A stretch of DNA of 8,523 nt from assembly GCA_030673955.1 (NCBI GenBank), contig DAOVBF010000036.1:1-8523 (forward strand), in the 5' to 3' direction. This DNA is from Deltaproteobacteria bacterium (GTDB lineage Bacteria; Myxococcota_A; UBA9160; SZUA-336). Under the pieces are notes generated by a model. The model did no database searches. It was not told the origin of the DNA and saw only the letters and a list, made by a program, of their open reading frames with translations. The position numbers and the translations under genes are program-made. Positions within the stretch are counted from its first letter, which is position 1; every line of letters begins with the position of its first letter. Below, one piece after another: positions 1-4,723 of the stretch.

Positions 1-42
1 TGCGCGAAGCCTCCCCGCCCCTCGTCCTCGAAGCCGCGATGT

Positions 43-82
43 AGTGCGGGTGGGCCCGGCCGCTCTGGCCCGGGACCCGCTA
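43..82. repeat. Hairpin repeat, copy A
   Basis: This 40-base unit matches copy B (131-170) at 34 of 40 positions. It folds on itself: outer stem GCGGGT/ACCCGC (46-51 with 75-80) and inner stem GGGCC/GGCCC (52-56 with 67-71), with an unpaired GGG on the 3' side (72-74). Further inner pairing is imperfect, with one C/T mismatch. Similarity to copy B continues a little upstream, where both copies have CGAAGCCG shortly before the AGTG that opens the unit. It lies in the non-coding stretch downstream of the minus-strand symporter gene. It could be a dispersed intergenic palindromic element or part of a 3'-end structure; the window alone cannot decide. Confidence 0.7.
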
Positions 83-88
83 CCGCAA

Positions 89-106
89 GCGGCGCGTTAG
101 CGCCGC
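89..106. repeat. GC-rich hairpin between the two repeat copies
   Basis: GCGGCGC (89-95) and GCGCCGC (100-106) are perfect reverse complements around the four-base loop GTTA, giving a 7-bp stem. A competing smaller stem is CCGC/GCGG (83-86 with 89-92). It lies midway between the two 40-base hairpin repeats, so 43-170 holds three consecutive strong hairpins. No T-run follows on either strand, so it does not look like a classical intrinsic terminator. Confidence 0.55.
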
Positions 107-130
107 GCGCAGTGAGGCGAAGCCGAGCGG

Positions 131-170
131 AGTGTGGGTGGGCGCGGCCGCCCGCGCCCGGGACCCACTA
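131..170. repeat. Hairpin repeat, copy B, next to the symporter stop codon
   Basis: This is the second copy of the 40-base unit. The outer stem is GTGGGT/ACCCAC (134-139 with 163-168). The inner stem is eight pairs, starting GGGCGCGG (140-147 pairing with 152-159), around a CCGC loop, with the same unpaired GGG (160-162). Compared with copy A, the outer C-G pair has become T-A and an inner C-G pair has become G-C, so both sides changed together. The unit ends one base before the stop codon of the minus-strand symporter gene, so as RNA it would form a stable hairpin at the 3' end of that message. No U-tract follows in that direction. Confidence 0.7.
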
Positions 171-171
171 G

Positions 172-1518
172 TTACGACCATCTTCGCGCGATGCAGAGCG
201 AGACGACGGCGTCGCCCTCCACGTTGGCCATGGTGCGGAAGGTGTCGAGGAAGCGGTCAATCGTGATGAGGATCCCGATCGCCTCGACGGGCAGCCCCAC
301 GGACTCGAGCACCACCACCATCGTCACCATGCCCGCCGATGGGATCCCGGGCGCACCGATCGCGGTGACCATGGCGACGAAAAAGATGACGAGCTGGGCG
401 CCGATCCCCAGGTCGATCCCGTAGAGGGCGGCGACGAAAAGCGCCGCGACGGCCTCGTAAAGTGCTGTGCCATCCATGTTTACCGTGGCGCCGAGCGGAA
501 GCACGAAGCTCGATACGCGGGGCGGAACGTCGAGGTTCTCCTCGATGCAGCGGGTCGTCACGGGCAGGGTTGCGGCGCTCGAGCTGGTCGAGAAGGCGAC
601 CACCAGGGCTTCTCGAATCCCGCGGAAGAGCTCCCCGGGTCCGACACCCGTCAGTACACGGGCCACCAGAGGGAGCGTCAGGAAGGCGTGTATGAGTATG
701 CCCAGGATGACCACGAACACGAACTCGCCCAGGTACTTCACCAGATTCTCGAATGGCACGGTCGCCACCAGGTGGCCGATCAGCGCGAAAATCCCCACGG
801 GCGCCAGGCGGATGAACCAAGCGATGATTCGCATCACCGCTTTGTAGCCGGCGCCGAGCAGGTCGACGACGTTGCGCGCACTGGGTCCGATCTGCAGAAG
901 CGCGACGCCCAGAAGAACCGCGAACACGACGATCGGCAGAATCCGTCCCTGGGCCAGCGAGTCGAAGGGGTTCGCGAGCACCTGGTAGACCGTCTGGAGC
1001 AGGAATTCCTGAAGCGAGAGGTCGTGCGCCAGCGCGGGTGCCTCGGCTGAAGCGGCCTCCTGGAAGAACTGGGTTTCACGCAGTTCGCTGTTCGCGCCGG
1101 GTTGGAAGAGGTTCACGAGCACCAGCCCGGTGGCGACGGCGAACGCCATGGTGACCATGTAGAGCAACACCGTGCGAGCGCCCAAACGTCCGAGGTCCCG
1201 CGCGGCCGTCATCTGGCCGATGGCATGTGCGATGGCGAGCAGGATCATGGGGGCGATCAGCATCTTGAGCATGGCGATGAAGAGCTTCCCCACGACCTGC
1301 ACGGAGGCGACTTGGCTCTCCGGAAACAGGCCGAAGACGACACCGAGTGTGCCTCCCAGCAGGATTTGCCAGTTGAGCGACAGTCGGGTCGTCAGGCAGA
1401 AGAGCAAGAAGGCGGCCAGAAAAGCCGTGTAGGCGAGCGCCGTTCGTTCGGCGAGGAGCAGCGCGACGAAGAGGACACCCCCCAGCGCGATCCCGAGCAG
1501 AGATCTGGTGTCGTTCAT
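172..1518 (-). CDS. Dicarboxylate/amino acid:cation symporter (DAACS family)
   Basis: Integral inner-membrane transporter of 448 residues that imports an acidic amino acid or C4-dicarboxylate with Na+ or H+. The signature regions of the family are present in order: hairpin-1 serine-rich STSSS (310-314), NMDGT in TM7 (347-351), hairpin-2 GIPSAG (391-396), and TM8 with D421, D425, R428, T429, N432 and D436. This TM8 spacing matches D390, D394, R397, T398, N401 and D405 of the archaeal aspartate transporter GltPh. The retained Arg (R397 equivalent) favours an acidic substrate, but glutamate, aspartate and C4-dicarboxylate cannot be told apart by eye. The frame stays open upstream to 1953, but that extension is antisense to a better-supported gene and is not hydrophobic. 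Starting at ATG 1518 gives MNDTRSLLG and then the first membrane helix. No Shine-Dalgarno motif precedes the start; an extended -10 lies nine bases upstream. Confidence 0.93.
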   Translation of the reverse strand: MNDTRSLLGIALGGVLFVALLLAERTALAYTAFLAAFLLFCLTTRLSLNWQILLGGTLGVVFGLFPESQVASVQVVGKLFIAMLKMLIAPMILLAIAHAIGQMTAARDLGRLGARTVLLYMVTMAFAVATGLVLVNLFQPGANSELRETQFFQEAASAEAPALAHDLSLQEFLLQTVYQVLANPFDSLAQGRILPIVVFAVLLGVALLQIGPSARNVVDLLGAGYKAVMRIIAWFIRLAPVGIFALIGHLVATVPFENLVKYLGEFVFVVILGILIHAFLTLPLVARVLTGVGPGELFRGIREALVVAFSTSSSAATLPVTTRCIEENLDVPPRVSSFVLPLGATVNMDGTALYEAVAALFVAALYGIDLGIGAQLVIFFVAMVTAIGAPGIPSAGMVTMVVVLESVGLPVEAIGILITIDRFLDTFRTMANVEGDAVVSLCIARRWS

Positions 1519-1536
1519 CGCGCGCGCAGTATAGCA
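1519..1536 (-). promoter_or_regulatory. Extended -10 promoter of the symporter gene
   Basis: On the minus strand, TGC-TATACT (1536 down to 1528) matches the extended -10 consensus TGN-TATAAT at 5 of 6 hexamer bases plus the TG. No recognisable -35 lies 16-18 bases upstream, as is usual for extended -10 promoters. Transcription would begin near 1521-1522, leaving a leader of only about three or four bases before the ATG at 1518. This is inferred from sequence; no transcript data are available. Confidence 0.5.
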
Positions 1537-1542
1537 GCGCAA

Positions 1543-1977
1543 ATGCTCTACACTTGGAGCGTGGAAACGGAGCGCTTCGAGGAGCTCGCTCGCGAGCTCG
1601 CCGCACAGCACCCTGGTCTGGCTGCTGAGCTCGCGGAGGTGCGTGAAGCGGCGGAGCATCTCCGCGACCTGGCGCACGCTATGCTCGAAGTGTTTAAGCG
1701 CGCGGCTCGGGCGGCGGACGCAGAGTACCTGACGCAGCTCGAGGTCGGGTCCGTGGAGCCCGACGAGAAGCACGTCGATTGCATCCAGTTCCGCGTGGCG
1801 CGGGGTCGCTGGGAGATCGTGTGCGTGGTCAAGGCCAAGAAGACCGTGACGCTGGTGGGTCCGTTCCGCCGGGGAAAGCCCGAGAAGCCTTGCTCCGACC
1901 ATCCCCTGCGCGGGGAGCAGGTCGAGCGGGCGCTCGAGGACCTGCTGGTTCACCTGATTCGCGTGGCGTCCGAGTGA
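1543..1977 (+). CDS. Uncharacterised 144-residue protein, first gene of the gshA operon
   Basis: I do not recognise the family. The first half is charged and helical, rich in Glu, Ala, Leu and Arg (roughly residues 6-60). The second half looks like a small alpha/beta domain: a strand-rich part with VDCIQFRVARGRWEIVCVV, then VTLVGPFRRGKPEKPCSDHPL, then a C-terminal helix. There is no signal peptide or membrane segment, so it is probably cytosolic. The start is uncertain. ATG 1543 is annotated, but no Shine-Dalgarno precedes it. GTG 1561 (138 residues) sits exactly six bases after a possible -10 TACACT, the spacing expected of a leaderless message. The stop codon shares its last base with the start of the next gene (TGATG), so it is very likely co-translated with the DUF84 enzyme and gshA. 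Function is unknown; context suggests a cytoplasmic accessory role. Confidence 0.8.
   Translation: MLYTWSVETERFEELARELAAQHPGLAAELAEVREAAEHLRDLAHAMLEVFKRAARAADAEYLTQLEVGSVEPDEKHVDCIQFRVARGRWEIVCVVKAKKTVTLVGPFRRGKPEKPCSDHPLRGEQVERALEDLLVHLIRVASE
1549..1554 (+). promoter_or_regulatory. Possible -10 element for the gshA operon
   Basis: TACACT matches the TANNNT core of a -10 element and is followed after six bases by GTG 1561, the layout typical of leaderless transcripts. No -35 is visible. A competing candidate is TATAGC at 1530-1535, seven bases before ATG 1543, which overlaps the symporter -10 on the other strand. Either way, both divergent promoters must fit within about 40 bp. Confidence 0.25.
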
Positions 1978-2546
1978 TGAAGCGGACGCTGAAGGTTCGG
2001 GTGGGCAGCCTTAACGCGGCGAAATTGGAGGCGGTGCGCCGGGGCCTCGCGCCGTTTTTTGCAAGTGTCCAGGTGGAGCCCCTGGAAGTTCGCAGCAGCG
2101 TCCCCGATCAGCCGCTCGGTTTCGGCGAGATCCTCTCGGGAGCTCGTGAGCGCGCCCGCCAGAGCATCGCCGCCGGAAACTGCGACCTGGGTGTGGGCAT
2201 CGAAGATGGGTTGGTTTCGCTCGAGGGAACGTCCGCTCGGTACCTGAATGTGGGGTGCTGTGTGTTCTTCGATGGCAAGCAGGAATCGGTCGGCCTCTCG
2301 GCCGGCTTCGAGTATCCCTCCGCGTGCGTCGAGTCGGCCACGGGCCCTGCGCGCATACCGGTGGGAACGTCGTTCGATGAGATCTTCGAGGCACCGCCGG
2401 GCTGGACGGATCCCGGACCCGGGGCCGGAAACATCGGCCGCCTCACAGGTGGTGTGCTCACGCGAGTGGATTACGGCGCGCAGGCGGTGATGTGCGCGTT
2501 CGTGCGCTGGCTGCACCCGGCGTTGTATCGCGGCGAGAGAGAATGA
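1977..2546 (+). CDS. DUF84 family inosine/xanthosine triphosphatase
   Basis: Cytosolic nucleotide-pool sanitising enzyme of the DUF84/YjjX type (189 residues, close to the usual 170-190). The family hydrolyses the deaminated nucleotides ITP and XTP so they are not built into nucleic acid. Visible hallmarks are the N-terminal phosphate-binding segment VGSLNAAKLEAV (9-20, with N13 and K16), DQPLGFGEILSGARERA (44-60), and DLGVGIEDG (70-78) with the conserved acidic E76. Further on, the YGAQAVMCAF segment near the C-terminus also fits the family. ATG 1977 overlaps the previous stop by one base, and the stop overlaps the gshA start by four (ATGA), so the three genes are almost certainly one coupled operon. 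The frame is open further upstream, but only antisense or out of frame with the preceding gene. The exact substrate is inferred from the family. Confidence 0.85.
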   Translation: MKRTLKVRVGSLNAAKLEAVRRGLAPFFASVQVEPLEVRSSVPDQPLGFGEILSGARERARQSIAAGNCDLGVGIEDGLVSLEGTSARYLNVGCCVFFDGKQESVGLSAGFEYPSACVESATGPARIPVGTSFDEIFEAPPGWTDPGPGAGNIGRLTGGVLTRVDYGAQAVMCAFVRWLHPALYRGERE

Positions 2547-3919
2547 CGCTTACACGCGAAGATCCCGCACTGGCACGCACGGTCGAAGACGAGGCCGAGC
2601 TCGTCGAGTTCTTTCGCTCGGGGGAGACCGCCAGGGCCGATTGGCGGATCGGAACGGAGCACGAAAAGGTCGGCCTTTATCGCGAATCGCTCCAGCCTCT
2701 CCCTTACGAGGGCGAGCATGGCATTGCGGCACTCCTCGCGGAGCTCGTGCGTGGGCATGGCTTCAGCCCCTTGCTCGACGGGGGGCGGCTCGTGGGGCTG
2801 GAGCGAGAGGGTACGTGGATCACGCTCGAGCCGGGGGGGCAGCTCGAGCTCTCGGGTGCGCCCCTCCTCACGTTGCACGAGACGTGCCGGGAGTTCCAAG
2901 ACCATCTGGCCCTGATGAAGCACTGCTCGGAGCGCTTCGGAATGGTGTGGCTGGGCCTGGGCATCCACCCGCTGGCGCGCGTCGAGGAGATCCCCCGCAT
3001 GCCGCGCCAGCGCTACACCATCATGCGAGAGTACCTGGGACAGCGCGGCCCCATGGCTCTCGAGATGATGCACTCCACGGGCTCCGTGCAAACCAATCTC
3101 GACTACGGCTCCGAGGCTGATCTGGCGCGGAAGCTGCGAGTCGCTCTCGCGGCGTCGCCGGTGCTCACCGCCCTTTACGCTAACTCCAGCGTCTCGGGGG
3201 GCGAGCCGAACGGATTCGAGTCGCATCGGGCCTGGGTCTGGCGGCACACCGACCCCGACCGCTGTGGCCTGCTGCCTTTTGTCTTCGAGGAGAGCTGGGA
3301 CGAAGGCAACGCCTACCGGCGCTACGTCCAGTGGGCGCTCGATGTCCCCATGCTCTTCATCCAACGGGAGGATCGCCACGTTCCCATGCAGGGGCGGAGC
3401 TTTCGTGCCTATCTGGCGCGCGGGCACGACGGCTTCAAAGCGATACTCGCCGACTGGGCTCTGCACTTGACCACGCTCTTTCCAGAGGTGCGGCTCAAGC
3501 GAGTGATCGAGACTCGCAGCTCGGATGCGGTCCCCCCGGGGCTCGTGTGCGCGCTGCCCGCGTTTTGGAAAGGGCTCCTCTACGACGAGCCGACGCTGGC
3601 TGAAGCCTGGGAGCGGCTGCGTCACTGGCGTTTCGAAGACGTGGATCGTCTCCACGCGGAGGTGGCGCGGACGGCCCTCAAGGCGCAGACGCGGGAGGGA
3701 CCGATCCTCGCGCTGGCCAAGGACCTCGTCGATCTCGCCGCGCGAGGCCTGAAGAGCCTGGACGAGCGGAACCGGAAGGGGGAGGACGAGCGCCTCTTTC
3801 TGGATCCGCTGTACGAGATTCTGGACCGGGGCTCGAGCCCGGGTCGCTATCTCCTCGAACGCTGGGACGGCGCCTGGAGCCGGCGCATGGATCTGCTGGT
3901 CGAATATTCCAAGTATTGA
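2543..3919 (+). CDS. gshA: Glutamate-cysteine ligase, plant-type (GCS2-like)
   Basis: Catalyses ATP-dependent joining of the gamma-carboxyl of glutamate to cysteine (EC 6.3.2.2), the committed cytosolic step of glutathione synthesis. At 458 residues it has the usual length of the plant/alphaproteobacterial class. Diagnostic segments are IGTEHEK (36-42), the ATP/metal-binding start of the fold; LEPGGQLELSGAP (95-107); PRMPRQRYTIMREYL (151-165); and MMHSTGSVQTNLDY (175-188). The chosen ATG overlaps the DUF84 stop in an ATGA junction and has a GAGAGA stretch just upstream. A longer in-frame start at 2492 would sit inside the preceding gene and is rejected. No glutathione synthetase (gshB) is present, so the second step must be encoded elsewhere, or the cell may use gamma-glutamylcysteine itself. 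No intrinsic terminator is visible after the stop. Confidence 0.93.
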   Translation: MTLTREDPALARTVEDEAELVEFFRSGETARADWRIGTEHEKVGLYRESLQPLPYEGEHGIAALLAELVRGHGFSPLLDGGRLVGLEREGTWITLEPGGQLELSGAPLLTLHETCREFQDHLALMKHCSERFGMVWLGLGIHPLARVEEIPRMPRQRYTIMREYLGQRGPMALEMMHSTGSVQTNLDYGSEADLARKLRVALAASPVLTALYANSSVSGGEPNGFESHRAWVWRHTDPDRCGLLPFVFEESWDEGNAYRRYVQWALDVPMLFIQREDRHVPMQGRSFRAYLARGHDGFKAILADWALHLTTLFPEVRLKRVIETRSSDAVPPGLVCALPAFWKGLLYDEPTLAEAWERLRHWRFEDVDRLHAEVARTALKAQTREGPILALAKDLVDLAARGLKSLDERNRKGEDERLFLDPLYEILDRGSSPGRYLLERWDGAWSRRMDLLVEYSKY

Positions 3920-3968
3920 CAGGGTCTTTAGGTTTTGGGAGCCGTTCTCTGGGGGTGGTGCTAGGAGG

Positions 3969-3998
3969 TTGACCCCGGGAGGCGGGGTCCGATAGGCT
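3969..3998 (+). promoter_or_regulatory. Promoter of the BON-domain gene
   Basis: TTGACC (3969-3974) and TAGGCT (3993-3998) are separated by 18 bases. The -35 matches consensus at 5 of 6 bases; the -10 keeps the essential TA....T. Identical hexamers recur in front of lon, which strengthens both calls. Transcription would begin near 4005, giving a leader of about 56 bases that includes a strong ribosome-binding site. Confidence 0.6.
3971..3989. promoter_or_regulatory. Inverted repeat in the promoter spacer, candidate operator
   Basis: GACCCCG (3971-3977) and CGGGGTC (3983-3989) are perfect 7-base inverted arms around the five-base spacer GGAGG. The dyad begins inside the -35 hexamer and ends before the -10, so it is not transcribed and would act at the DNA level. 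Position and symmetry suit a repressor or an activator that binds between -35 and -10. GC richness makes chance palindromes more likely, so this stays tentative. Confidence 0.35.
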
Positions 3999-4013
3999 AC
4001 GACTCGTATTGAT

Positions 4014-4037
4014 CCTTGGGGGCGAAACCACCCAGGG
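4014..4037 (+). other. Small hairpin in the 5' leader of the BON gene
   Basis: CCTTGGG (4014-4020) can pair with CCCAGGG (4031-4037) through seven pairs, one of them G-U, around a ten-base loop. It falls in the predicted leader, well before the ribosome-binding site, so it may protect the 5' end of the message. It is too simple to be called a riboswitch. Confidence 0.25.
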
Positions 4038-4047
4038 CGTAGAAATC

Positions 4048-4055
4048 GGAGGGAG
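4048..4055 (+). promoter_or_regulatory. Strong ribosome-binding site of the BON gene
   Basis: GGAGGGAG ends five bases before ATG 4061. It is by far the clearest Shine-Dalgarno sequence in the window and fixes the start of this gene. Its presence contrasts with the symporter, lon and the 144-residue protein, whose starts lack a convincing one. Confidence 0.75.
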
Positions 4056-4060
4056 TCATC

Positions 4061-4585
4061 ATGAACCGGCCTTTTCGTTATGTGATTTCGTTGGGTCTTG
4101 CGGTGTTGGCCCTGAGCTGGGCCTCGGGCGCGGTTGCTCAGTCCACCGCCGACGGCAAGCGCACGCTCAAGGCGGAGAAGATTTTCTACAAAGAACCCGG
4201 GATGATAGAGGTCACGCTGCGTGCCATGCGCGGCACCCTGATGATGACCGGCTACGTGGCCACCGATGAGAATCTCAAGAAGGCGGACGAGCTCGCGGAG
4301 AAGGTCAAGGGCATCAAGGACATCCGTAACCGCATTCGCGTGCGCGAGCCGGAGGTGGCCTCCGCGGGGGACGACATCATCACAGCGAAGATCGACAAGG
4401 CGATTGAGGAGGACGAGGACCTCGCGCGGGCCAAGGCCAAGGGCAAGCTCAAGATCGAGGTTTCGGAGGGGAATGTAGTCGCCAAGGGCAAGCTTCCGGG
4501 ATGGGACATCGCTCAGACGCTCGTGAAGGACATCAAGAAGATCGGCGGCGTCAAGACGCTCAACCTCGACGATCTCAAGTACTGA
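4061..4585 (+). CDS. Secreted protein with two BON domains
   Basis: A 174-residue exported protein. The N-terminus is a Sec signal peptide: basic MNRPFRY, a hydrophobic stretch to about residue 21, and a probable signal peptidase I cut after A26 (AVA-Q). There is no lipobox cysteine, so it should be soluble in the periplasm or beyond. Two BON domains follow. The first (about 49-96) has the typical strand, then G64 in TGYV, a helix, and KDIRNRIRV. The second (about 104-174) has a helix, IEVSEGNVVAKGKL with G143, a helix, and VKTLNLDDL. BON domains are linked to envelope stability and phospholipid binding, as in OsmY, and often respond to stress; the role of this protein is otherwise unknown. 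It has its own promoter, strong ribosome-binding site and terminator, so it forms a monocistronic unit. Confidence 0.85.
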   Translation: MNRPFRYVISLGLAVLALSWASGAVAQSTADGKRTLKAEKIFYKEPGMIEVTLRAMRGTLMMTGYVATDENLKKADELAEKVKGIKDIRNRIRVREPEVASAGDDIITAKIDKAIEEDEDLARAKAKGKLKIEVSEGNVVAKGKLPGWDIAQTLVKDIKKIGGVKTLNLDDLKY

Positions 4586-4612
4586 TCCCGCGCCCGAAGG
4601 GTCTGCGGGGAT

Positions 4613-4644
4613 GGGTCGCCGTCCGCTGGACGGCGGCCCTTTTT
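4613..4644 (+). terminator. Intrinsic terminator after the BON gene
   Basis: A 12-bp stem pairs 4613-4624 (GGGTCGCCGTCC) with 4628-4639 (GGACGGCGGCCC). It has a single G-U pair and a three-base loop, and is followed directly by five T residues (4640-4644). This is a textbook Rho-independent terminator, 27 bases after the BON stop codon. It insulates lon from the upstream unit. A weaker hairpin, CCCGC/GCGGG (4587-4591 with 4605-4609), sits between stop codon and terminator. Confidence 0.9.
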
Positions 4645-4684
4645 CATGCCCGGGTCTGCTCCGCGTGGCGGCGGACCACTGGGG

Positions 4685-4712
4685 TTGACCGGGCGGGCCC
4701 GGGGTTTAGGCT
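4685..4712 (+). promoter_or_regulatory. Promoter of the lon operon
   Basis: TTGACC (4685-4690) and TAGGCT (4707-4712) lie 16 bases apart. Both hexamers are identical to those of the BON gene promoter, and even the preceding GG is shared. It resembles a housekeeping-sigma promoter; no sigma-32-like CTTGAAA/CCCCAT and no CIRCE element is seen, so classical heat-shock control of lon is not evident. Transcription would start around 4718-4720, only four to six bases before GTG 4724. Confidence 0.6.
4689..4702. promoter_or_regulatory. Inverted repeat in the lon promoter spacer
   Basis: CCGGGC (4689-4694) and GCCCGG (4697-4702) form a 14-base dyad with a two-base centre. It starts in the last two bases of the -35 and fills much of the spacer. 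It occupies the same place as the dyad in the BON promoter, but the arm sequences differ. It consists only of G and C, so chance is a serious alternative. Confidence 0.25.
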
Positions 4713-4723
4713 TGAGCACTGAC

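Noticed and set aside
1519..1953. Longer N-terminus for the symporter, up to 1953 on the minus strand
   Set aside because: The added 145 residues are not membrane-like, lie antisense to the first gene of the gshA operon, and the membrane protein starts naturally at MNDTRSLLG with an extended -10 just upstream.
2471..3655. A 394-codon minus-strand open frame opposite gshA
   Set aside because: The composition is rich in Arg, His and Pro with no motif, as expected for a shadow of a GC-rich gene; gshA on the plus strand is convincing.
3916..3944. Perfect TTGACA at 3916-3921 as a -35 element
   Set aside because: It overlaps the gshA stop codon, and no TANNNT -10 lies 16-18 bases downstream (GAGCCG is there instead); TAGGTT at 3929-3934 is far too close.
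3920..3968. Terminator after gshA
   Set aside because: No stable inverted repeat followed by T residues was found; the short T-runs there have no stem in front of them.
4646..4723. Upstream ATG start for lon at 4646
   Set aside because: It lies just after the terminator T-run and before the lon promoter, so it would not be on the predicted transcript, and it adds 26 residues unlike other Lon N-termini.
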